NCBI GenBank assembly: GCA_021820785.1
Contig: JAKADE010000167.1
Location: 1-5,867 of the forward strand
Length of the DNA stretch: 5,867 nucleotides
Source: Pseudomonadota bacterium
GTDB lineage: Bacteria; Pseudomonadota; Gammaproteobacteria; Steroidobacterales; Steroidobacteraceae
Reading direction: 5' to 3'
Numbering within the stretch: the stretch's first letter is position 1; each line of letters starts with the position of its first letter. Positions 1 to 4,765 of the stretch are shown here, piece by piece. The position numbers and the translations under genes were made by a program. Below the pieces are notes generated by a model. It did not search any database and was not told where the DNA came from. It worked only from the letters and a program-made list of their open reading frames with translations.

Positions 1-243
1 ACGGCCCTCGACCTCGAATGCCAGCCGCACCGATGGAGCCTCCGAGGCGCTCCAGCTCTGCAGCCGCTGTTTGTGCTGAGCCGCGCCCTTGTGCGATTCG
101 AACAGCGCGAACTGAATGGCCTGGAACAGCCGGCTCTTGCCCGCTTCGTTGGGGCCGAGCACGAGGTTGAGCCGGGGCGAGAGCGGCGCGAGGGAGCGCG
201 TGAGGCCTCGCCAGTGACGCACTTCGACTTCAAGGAGCCGCAT
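1..243 (-). CDS. SbcC/Rad50-like AAA ATPase, N-terminal part (cut by window edge)
   Basis: Only the first 81 codons are in the window; the rest lies beyond position 1. The protein begins MRLLEVEVRHWRGL, the usual opening beta strand of SMC/Rad50/RecF-type ATPases. It then carries a clear Walker A loop, GPNEAGKS, at residues 30-37, followed by the helix SRLFQAIQFALFES. The 'NEAGKS' form is typical of SbcC, Rad50 and YhaN-like ATPases, which hold DNA ends and gate a partner nuclease through a long coiled coil. The coiled coil, Walker B and signature motifs would be in the missing part. The ATG lies 14 bp inside the end of the upstream metallophosphoesterase gene, so the two are very probably translationally coupled and form one complex. 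It is more likely a divergent SbcC/YhaN relative than canonical SbcC, because its partner is divergent too. The family call is firm; the exact subfamily is not. Confidence 0.85.
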   Translation of the reverse strand, partial: MRLLEVEVRHWRGLTRSLAPLSPRLNLVLGPNEAGKSRLFQAIQFALFESHKGAAQHKQRLQSWSASEAPSVRLAFEVEGR

Positions 244-1324
244 CGGAGGCCTCTCGCTGCAGCCGGTAGAGTAACTGCAGAGCATCCGCATCGGCCGTGT
301 CCGCTCCGGACTGCAGGCGCTGGATGGCCGCCGCCATGAACCCCTCACCCGTCAGGGCCGCCAGGTCCTCCGCGCGAGGCTGCGCGACCAGCGCATCCAG
401 ATCGGCATCGAGGTGGGCGAGCCGCTCGCCGTATTCCTCAACGAGTGCGTCGAGCGCATCCCGCGCCGCCATGGAGACCGTGCCCCGGACGTGCAGATGC
501 ACCAAGGTCTGGGAGCGATCGGGCAGGGCTTCGAGTTCCGTGCGCAGTTCGGGAACCTGTGCATCGTCGGTGATTTCCCGATCCAGGGTCAGCCAATGCG
601 TCTGGGCGACTTGGCGCCGCTGCACGCGCGGTTCGCTGCCCGGTGCGTCGATGTCCACCACCAGAACCGCCCCCGGCTCCATCTCCTTGAACCGGGTCGG
701 TTCCGGGGCGCCGGGGTACCACGCTCGCGCGTTGTAGCGGAACGTTCCGTGCCAGTCCCCGAGGGCCAGGTAGTCAAAGCCCTTCGCGATCACCCGATCC
801 GCGTCGATGAGATTCGGCACGGTGCTCTCGGCGTCGCTGGAGAAATTGATGACGCCGCCGTGCGCCACGGCGATCCGGATGCCCTCGCCGGCAACCCGCT
901 CCGGCAGCCACCCCGTCGGGTCTTCCGTTTCGTGCCGGCGAAACAAGGGGCAGGGATAGACCAGAGCCTCACCGAACCGCAACGGCTCCCGGGTGACCAG
1001 GAGACGGACATTCCGGGGCAGCTCGAGCCGGCGCAGAGCACCGTCGTCTGTCGCTGCGTCGTGATTCCCCGGCAGCAGTCCGACCGGAATGTCTCCGAAG
1101 CTCGTAAGCGCATCGGCGGTCTGCTGCAGCGCATCGCGGCCGAGCGCGTTGTCATCGAGGACATCGCCGGCGACGAGGACCGCATCGGCGCGCAATTCCC
1201 GTGCGAGGGCACCGATGGCGCGCACGGTCTGAAACCGCAGCAGCCGCAACTGTGCGGCCCGCTCCGGACTCACGTAGCGCAGCTTCAATCCGAGCTGCCA
1301 GTCCGCCGTGTGAATGAATCTCAT
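230..1324 (-). CDS. SbcD/Mre11-like metallophosphoesterase (DNA repair nuclease subunit), variant metal ligands
   Basis: A 364-residue calcineurin-like phosphoesterase of the SbcD/Mre11/YhaO group, expected to process DNA ends together with the ATPase encoded next. The metallophosphoesterase motifs are in order: HTADWQLG with D8; GD at 53-54; GNHD at 86-89; H155 in VAHGG; and GDWH at 189-192. Family knowledge says the first motif is normally D-x-H and the last G-H-x-H. Here Gln10 and Asp190 stand where His is usual, so each of the two metals appears to have one altered ligand. The phosphoesterase domain occupies about residues 1-200. The rest (about 200-364) fits a capping domain plus a helical, acidic ATPase-binding tail. 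The start is supported by a GGGGAG Shine-Dalgarno 8 nt upstream, and by MRFIHTAD being the natural first strand. The gene end overlaps the ATPase gene by 14 bp. It could act on a substrate other than DNA, but the partner argues against that. Confidence 0.93.
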   Translation of the reverse strand: MRFIHTADWQLGLKLRYVSPERAAQLRLLRFQTVRAIGALARELRADAVLVAGDVLDDNALGRDALQQTADALTSFGDIPVGLLPGNHDAATDDGALRRLELPRNVRLLVTREPLRFGEALVYPCPLFRRHETEDPTGWLPERVAGEGIRIAVAHGGVINFSSDAESTVPNLIDADRVIAKGFDYLALGDWHGTFRYNARAWYPGAPEPTRFKEMEPGAVLVVDIDAPGSEPRVQRRQVAQTHWLTLDREITDDAQVPELRTELEALPDRSQTLVHLHVRGTVSMAARDALDALVEEYGERLAHLDADLDALVAQPRAEDLAALTGEGFMAAAIQRLQSGADTADADALQLLYRLQREASDAAP

Positions 1325-1332
1325 CCCTCAGT

Positions 1333-1338
1333 CTCCCC
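1333..1338 (-). promoter_or_regulatory. Ribosome binding site of the SbcD-like gene
   Basis: On the minus strand this reads GGGGAG, 8 nt before the ATG at 1324. It is a good Shine-Dalgarno match at normal spacing and fixes the start. It suggests the nuclease gene is translated independently of the upstream secreted-protein gene, although it may share its transcript. Confidence 0.6.
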
Positions 1339-1390
1339 GAAGCCCCGCGGGTATTCCAGCGGATTGTGGGCGGGGTTTCCAGAGGGCACG

Positions 1391-1412
1391 GGGGTGCTCG
1401 GGCGCACACCCC
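1391..1412 (-). repeat. Inverted repeat just after the secreted-protein gene
   Basis: GGGGTG (1391-1396) and CACCCC (1407-1412) form a perfect 6-bp stem with a 10-nt loop. It lies 6 bp past the stop codon of the minus-strand gene ending at 1419. There is no T run after the stem on either strand, so it does not qualify as a standard intrinsic terminator. It could be an mRNA 3' end stabiliser or an attenuating hairpin between the secreted protein and the SbcD-like gene, or chance in G-rich DNA. Confidence 0.3.
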
Positions 1413-1418
1413 TGCCGC

Positions 1419-2132
1419 TCAGTGATAGCTGGGGGCCGGTGCTCCACCGGACCAGACCGGCACCAGAACGACGAATACGGCAATGTGGTGACCGGCTTGG
1501 GCGAACACGGGATTGCCCGGCAGATTGGCACCCCAGTGCGGCATGAGCACCCGGGGAAAATAGAACATCAGATGTGGCCGCCACGGTCCCGGCTCCCCGC
1601 CGATCCCGCGCCCCCGCCGGGACATCATGTAGGACATGGCGCCTGGCAACGGCTCCTCAATGCGGCCCTTGGCCCACGCGGTCTTCTCACGATCGCTGAT
1701 CTCATGGCGCGATGCCCCGGCAAGCACCCATCGCGTCTTCATCAGATAGAGACGGAGCACCGAGCGTTGAGCCGCAGCGTTGTAACAGTCCGGGGCCCTG
1801 AACTTGGGGTCCCAGAACAGAGCACTGTGGGCCTCGGGAGGGTAGTCCCACGACCTCGCGACGAGACAGACGAAGCTGTTGACTCCCTTCGCCGCGATGA
1901 CGTAGCCACCCGAACTGAGCACCATGACCGTCGCACGCGCAGAGACCGAGTGCGGCGCCGCGCTTCGAGCCAGTGCGATTTCCCGTGTCTCGCTGGCCAT
2001 GAGATAAGCCGCGATACGCGCCGCGGAAGCCGCGCTCCCGGGGCCCGCCCAGACTGAACGCATCGCGATGACAGCCAGCGACAGCACGAATAATCCGGCG
2101 CAACCCCGCCGAAGCTTAACGCGCCTGGACAT
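1419..2132 (-). CDS. Sec-exported conserved protein of unknown function
   Basis: A 237-residue protein whose function I do not recognise. The N-terminus is a good Sec signal peptide: basic MSRRVKLRR, a hydrophobic core at about 11-24, and a VWA-G cleavage site near residue 29. The mature part has two cysteines, C89 (NSFVCLV) and C116 (APDCYN), which could form a periplasmic disulfide. It also has a distinctive C-terminal half with GAMSYMMS (164-171), RPHLMFY (185-191), HWGANLPG (199-206) and a late hydrophobic strand, HIAVFVVLVPVW (216-227). Such densely patterned Trp/Met/His motifs suggest a folded, conserved exported protein rather than a shadow frame; from memory a family of similar exported hypothetical proteins exists. 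It begins 34 bp after the AHSA1-type gene, so it is probably the third gene of the arsR operon. The SD before the ATG is weak. The tail GAPAPSYH is probably flexible. Confidence 0.82.
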   Translation of the reverse strand: MSRRVKLRRGCAGLFVLSLAVIAMRSVWAGPGSAASAARIAAYLMASETREIALARSAAPHSVSARATVMVLSSGGYVIAAKGVNSFVCLVARSWDYPPEAHSALFWDPKFRAPDCYNAAAQRSVLRLYLMKTRWVLAGASRHEISDREKTAWAKGRIEEPLPGAMSYMMSRRGRGIGGEPGPWRPHLMFYFPRVLMPHWGANLPGNPVFAQAGHHIAVFVVLVPVWSGGAPAPSYH

Positions 2133-2150
2133 GAGCTACCGCGCAGCGGG

Positions 2151-2165
2151 TCGTGATGATCACGA
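2151..2165. repeat. 15-bp palindrome between the AHSA1-type gene and the secreted-protein gene
   Basis: TCGTGAT-G-ATCACGA is a perfect 7+7 bp inverted repeat around one central base. It starts 1 bp beyond the AHSA1-type stop codon and ends 18 bp before the ATG of the secreted protein. The loop is too short for a comfortable RNA hairpin and there is no T run, so a protein-binding site is more natural than a terminator. Chance cannot be excluded. Confidence 0.4.
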
Positions 2166-2166
2166 T

Positions 2167-2625
2167 TCAAACTCTCGGGGCGGATCGGGGCTGCGGGTAG
2201 CGACGCAGAAGCTTCTCAAGAGCTCCCGCCCAACCGCCAGCATGAGAGCGTGCAGCTGCCTCGGTGCGCAGCGCTGAATGTATGAGCGTCAGTTCGGTAC
2301 CCGTATCGATGGCACGCAGTATGAATTCGAGTCGCGACGTGTTGCCCGCCTCAACCGCGTCACCGCCCTCATCCCACCGCCAGCTCATGACGATTCGATC
2401 AGGTCTTTCGATCTCGAGAAACTCTCCGGTACATTCGTGCTCGCTGCCGTCGAAACGGCAGAAACGCACACGAAACACGCCGTTTACCCGCGGCTCTGCC
2501 ATTGCGGACAGCACCGGCAAGTCATCCGGTCCCCACCAGGACGCCATACCTTCCGCGGTCACCAGAGCGTCGAAGACAATGGCCGGTCGTGCGGCGATTC
2601 GACGTACCAGAACAGCTTGCGTCAT
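2167..2625 (-). CDS. SRPBCC/AHSA1-type protein (activator of Hsp90 ATPase homologue family)
   Basis: A 152-residue protein of the SRPBCC ligand-binding fold, AHSA1 (Aha1 C-terminal-like) subgroup. Recognisable blocks are VFDALVTAEGMASWWGP (17-33), GEFLEIERPDRIVMSW (67-82), LEFILRAIDTGTELTLIHSAL (99-119) and HAGGWAGALEKL (128-139). This is the usual order of a helix-grip domain with a C-terminal helix over a hydrophobic pocket. Members are cytoplasmic and very often encoded directly after an ArsR repressor; their ligands are mostly unknown. The frame stays open upstream to 2808, but I chose the ATG at 2625. It overlaps the arsR stop as ATGA, matches the family's N-terminus (MTQAVLVRRI), and the upstream residues are just the arsR gene read in another frame. 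Translation is therefore coupled to arsR. Two cysteines (C56, C65) lie on the central strands. Confidence 0.94.
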   Translation of the reverse strand: MTQAVLVRRIAARPAIVFDALVTAEGMASWWGPDDLPVLSAMAEPRVNGVFRVRFCRFDGSEHECTGEFLEIERPDRIVMSWRWDEGGDAVEAGNTSRLEFILRAIDTGTELTLIHSALRTEAAARSHAGGWAGALEKLLRRYPQPRSAPRV

Positions 2626-2978
2626 TTGTCTTCGCCCTCTGCCTCTCGTTCCTTCGCTTCGGCGTAACCCACCAACCGATCGAGACTGGTCGACCAGAAG
2701 CGACGATGGCGCTCCAGCCAGTCCGTGGCAACTCTCATTGAGCCGGGCTCGATCTCGATCCAGACCGTCCGCCCCGTCTTGGCGCGGCGGATGAGGCCGG
2801 TTTCGCACAGGATGTCCAAATGCTTCAACACCGCAGGCAACGTTATGGCAAAGGGCTCGGCCAACTCGCTAATCGAGAGCCTCGGCTCCTTCTCAAGCCT
2901 GGCCAAAATCGAGCGCCGGGTCGGATCGCTGAGCGCAGAGAATATGAGGTTAAGACGAGACTCACTACACTTTACCAT
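2622..2978 (-). CDS. ArsR-family winged-helix transcriptional repressor
   Basis: A 118-residue ArsR/SmtB-type regulator. IFSALSDPTRRSILARL (12-28) is the hallmark first helix pair. LSISELAEPFAITLPAVLKHLDIL (34-57) is the helix-turn-helix with its recognition helix. GLIRRAKTGRTVWIEI (61-76) is the wing. The C-terminal WLERHRRFWSTSLDRL helix is typical of the branch that pairs with AHSA1 proteins. The metal-binding ELCVCDL motif of classical ArsR is absent; only C4 and C58 are present, so metal sensing is unlikely and the inducer is unknown. The ATG at 2978 is the first usable start; the frame stays open for some codons upstream but without ATG or GTG. A strong promoter with its -10 only 7 nt away implies a leaderless transcript. 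An inverted repeat over the start codon suggests autorepression. It is the first gene of a minus-strand operon with the AHSA1-type gene. Confidence 0.95.
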   Translation of the reverse strand: MVKCSESRLNLIFSALSDPTRRSILARLEKEPRLSISELAEPFAITLPAVLKHLDILCETGLIRRAKTGRTVWIEIEPGSMRVATDWLERHRRFWSTSLDRLVGYAEAKEREAEGEDK

Positions 2979-2988
2979 TTGGTGTAGT
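2964..2988. promoter_or_regulatory. Putative ArsR operator (inverted repeat over -10 and start codon)
   Basis: ACTACAC (2964-2970) and GTGTAGT (2982-2988) form a perfect 7-bp inverted repeat with an 11-bp spacer. Within it ACCA-TT-TGGT (2974-2983) is a second small palindrome. The repeat covers the downstream half of the -10 box, the expected transcription start and the first five codons of arsR. That size and placement fit a dimeric winged-helix repressor blocking its own promoter. Which of the two palindromes is bound is not determined by the sequence. Confidence 0.6.
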
Positions 2989-3013
2989 ATATATGCGAAT
3001 CGATCTATGTCAA
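2986..3013 (-). promoter_or_regulatory. Sigma70-type promoter of arsR, apparently leaderless
   Basis: On the minus strand TTGACA (3013-3008) is a perfect -35 box. TATACT (2991-2986) is a -10 with one mismatch to TATAAT, and the spacer is 16 bp. Only 7 nt separate the -10 from the arsR ATG, so transcription should start at or within a base or two of the A of ATG. That leaves no room for a Shine-Dalgarno sequence, and none is seen. Confidence 0.7.
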
Positions 3014-3058
3014 CCCGCTGCGGCTCGACTCAACTCCGGATCAGGCGGTACCTTGATA

Positions 3059-4153
3059 ATGGTTCAGCACACACGCTCGCCAGAGGCGTCCGCGGCCTGC
3101 GTTCAGGTGGATCTCACGTGCGGCAGTCGAGCCCTGGTCACCGGCATTGAAACGCCGGATGGAGCGTGGACGCGGCGACAATTCATCGCGAACGGTCTGG
3201 CGCCTCTGTTGCTGGTATCCGCACTGTCGCGGGCACGGGCCTCCGCCGCCTTACCGCAATCATCGACCAACGCACGCAGGCATACGGACCGATCACGTGA
3301 GAATCGATCCGGCGCAACGAGCCACGTGCAAGTGGCCCGCTTGACGACACCCGTGTATGTGAATAACCACGGCCCCTATCGCTTCCTGGTCGACACCGGC
3401 GCGCTACGGTCGGTTCTCGCAACGGAAATCGCCACGCGTCTCGAATTGCCGCTCTGTCCGCCGGTCCTGCTTCAAGGAATCATCCTGGCCCGGAAGACCT
3501 CGGAGGTAAAGGTTGACCGACTCGCTGCCGGGAGCGTCATCTGCAAAGACCTCAGGCTTCCGGTTCTGCCGGGCGCAATGCTCGAAGCGGACGGATATCT
3601 CGGCCTCGATGTGCTCGACGGACATCGGGTGATCTTCGATTTCAAGACCAATACGCTGCGGATCGAGGAGTCTGAAAGGCTCTTCTCGACGCTGTGGGCA
3701 CGCGATGAGCAGATCCGAATCCGCGCAGATGGAGACTCGGGCCGACTGAGATCGACCGACTGCTACGCCGATGGCTGTCGCACCACTGCTTTCATCGACA
3801 GCGGCGCGGAGGTCTCGGTGTGCAACTCCTCATTGTATGCGGACTTGCAGCGACGCAAGTCGCCTCCAGTGCCCCTCGCCACCGTAGAGCTATCGGGAAT
3901 CACGGGAGGATCAATCCTCGGTAGGGTCATCCTGATTGATACGGTCCGGCTGCCCGGGTTGACCCTGACCAGCGCGCCCATCGTCATTGCCGACCTGCCC
4001 GTGTTCTCCTTGTGGGGGCTCAGCAACACACCCGCGCTCCTCATCGGCATGAATTGCCTGCGCGCCTTCTCGAGCGTCACCATCGACTACGGTCGCAAGG
4101 CGTTGCTCTTTCAAGTCAGGACCTTGCATCTCTCTCCATGGAATCCAGACTGA
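3059..4153 (+). CDS. Tat-exported protein with two tandem retropepsin-like aspartic protease domains
   Basis: With the ATG at 3059 the protein has 364 residues. A twin-arginine motif TRRQFI (38-43) is followed by a hydrophobic stretch (about 47-58) and an ASA cleavage site near 63, so export by Tat is likely. Two retropepsin-like domains follow. The first has FLVDTGALRSVL (catalytic Asp112) and later GYLGLDVLDG (179-188) with VIFDFKTNTLRI. The second has AFIDSGAEVSV (Asp247) and LLIGMNCLRAF (327-337) with VTIDYGRKALLF. Retropepsins normally need two such domains to build one active site, so this chain could supply both Asp residues itself. Cysteines C235 and C240 may form a disulfide. The frame opens at 2993, but that ATG sits in the arsR promoter. 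Because 37 residues before the twin arginine is long for Tat, GTG at 3107 is a possible alternative start. No clear SD or own promoter is visible. It diverges from arsR across 80 bp. Substrate unknown. Confidence 0.88.
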   Translation: MVQHTRSPEASAACVQVDLTCGSRALVTGIETPDGAWTRRQFIANGLAPLLLVSALSRARASAALPQSSTNARRHTDRSRENRSGATSHVQVARLTTPVYVNNHGPYRFLVDTGALRSVLATEIATRLELPLCPPVLLQGIILARKTSEVKVDRLAAGSVICKDLRLPVLPGAMLEADGYLGLDVLDGHRVIFDFKTNTLRIEESERLFSTLWARDEQIRIRADGDSGRLRSTDCYADGCRTTAFIDSGAEVSVCNSSLYADLQRRKSPPVPLATVELSGITGGSILGRVILIDTVRLPGLTLTSAPIVIADLPVFSLWGLSNTPALLIGMNCLRAFSSVTIDYGRKALLFQVRTLHLSPWNPD

Positions 4154-4288
4154 CGGACCTTGAACTGAGCCGAGATCCATAGCACAGAAACTCTTCCGGC
4201 TGACTGCCCTGCGAATCAGAGCGTTCCCCGGGGTGACGTGGCGGTGACCAAATAGCCACTCCAGAGCGGATCACGAAGCCACAAGCAT

Positions 4289-4304
4289 CGGCGCATCATC
4301 GCCG
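4289..4304. repeat. Short hairpin downstream of the retropepsin gene
   Basis: CGGCG and CGCCG pair as a 5-bp stem around the loop CATCAT, about 135 bp past the retropepsin stop codon. No T run follows. It is weak and may be chance. Confidence 0.2.
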
Positions 4305-4608
4305 ACCGGAGTACGGATCGGTTGAGGCAAGGACTCGGTAGAACCGCCTCTCACGTTCAGCCCAAATAATCAGTCACCCTCCTGGAAAATCCAAAGGCAC
4401 CGGCACACGAAGCGGGCACTCCAGGGAATACCGGTGTTTTATCCAGAATGAGAATAGAATCGATATCAACGAATTTTGGCGCACCACCCACACGCTGCCA
4501 CACGACGCTTCAGATCAAAATACAAATCCAGTCCTGGGGTTGCGAGGTAGCGGCTCACCTGTAGCGTCGTCAAAGGTGGCAGCGATCTGCGCCGCGTTGC
4601 GATGTGAT

Positions 4609-4624
4609 TCCGCGGATCCGCGGA
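4609..4624. repeat. Perfect 16-bp palindrome (tandem TCCGCGGA)
   Basis: TCCGCGGATCCGCGGA equals its own reverse complement over all 16 bases. It is also a head-to-tail duplication of the 8-bp palindrome TCCGCGGA. It lies 142 bp upstream of the DUF4337 start codon. With no loop it is poor as an RNA hairpin and better explained as a protein-binding site or a recombination or methylation target. Confidence 0.5.
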
Positions 4625-4692
4625 CACACTAATTGATCGATTGGACGTCACCGGAGACGCCTCAGGACTTCCCACGGCCTGCAGGTGCGCAT

Positions 4693-4698
4693 GATAAT
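4693..4698 (+). promoter_or_regulatory. Weak -10 candidate for the DUF4337 gene
   Basis: GATAAT matches the TATAAT consensus at five of six bases and would place the transcription start near 4705, giving a leader of about 60 nt. I see no convincing -35 box at 16-18 bp upstream, so this stands on one hexamer only. Confidence 0.2.
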
Positions 4699-4716
4699 AG
4701 TCCGCAGTAGCATCAC

Positions 4717-4740
4717 GCGCCCGCCCAGAGGCGGATGCGC
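4717..4740 (+). other. GC-rich hairpin in the DUF4337 leader
   Basis: GCGC-CCGCC (4717-4725) pairs with GGCGG-(AT)-GCGC (4730-4740) around the loop CAGA. This makes a 9-bp stem with a two-base bulge, ending 13 nt before the ribosome binding site. It could affect translation or mRNA stability; there is no sign of a riboswitch. Confidence 0.3.
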
Positions 4741-4753
4741 GCATCGGATCTGC

Positions 4754-4760
4754 AAAAGGG
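4754..4760 (+). promoter_or_regulatory. Ribosome binding site of the DUF4337 gene
   Basis: AAAAGGG stands 5 nt before the ATG at 4766. It decides for this start over the in-frame ATG at 4685, which lacks such a site and would add 27 residues unlike the family. Confidence 0.55.
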
Positions 4761-4765
4761 TCACC

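Larger units (their letters stand above)
4154..4765. other. 612-nt intergenic region without a supported gene
   Basis: No reading frame here looks like a protein. The one on the minus strand, 4777-4466, overlaps the true start of the next gene and shows no recognisable motif. Contents I can see are: a CGGCG-N6-CGCCG hairpin (4289-4304); a core at about 4360-4530 richer in A/T than the flanking genes; a perfect 16-bp palindrome (4609-4624); a weak promoter candidate and a leader hairpin before the DUF4337 gene. No T-rich intrinsic terminator follows the retropepsin gene. The stretch may contain an unrecognised small RNA, or a decayed gene whose frame is lost. Confidence 0.6.

Noticed and set aside
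413..1546. Long plus-strand frame of 377 codons opposite the SbcD-like gene
   Set aside because: It is the antisense shadow of a GC-rich gene; it has no recognisable motif, while the minus strand carries all metallophosphoesterase motifs in order.
1314..2057. Plus-strand frame of 247 codons opposite the secreted protein
   Set aside because: The opposite strand encodes a clean signal peptide and conserved-looking motifs; this frame is Arg/Pro-rich low-information sequence typical of antisense frames.
2626..2808. N-terminal extension of the AHSA1-type protein to the upstream ATG at 2808
   Set aside because: The extra 61 residues are the arsR coding sequence read in another frame; the ATGA overlap at 2622-2625 gives a better and family-consistent start.
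2993..3058. Upstream start at 2993 for the retropepsin protein
   Set aside because: This ATG lies beside the arsR -10 box inside the divergent promoter and would put 59 residues before the twin arginine; the ATG at 3059 or the GTG at 3107 is more plausible.
4446..4465. Possible Fur-box-like sequence or promoter in GAATGAGAATAGAATCG
   Set aside because: One half resembles a Fur half-site and TAGAAT resembles a -10, but the second half-site does not match and there is no -35 box at proper spacing.
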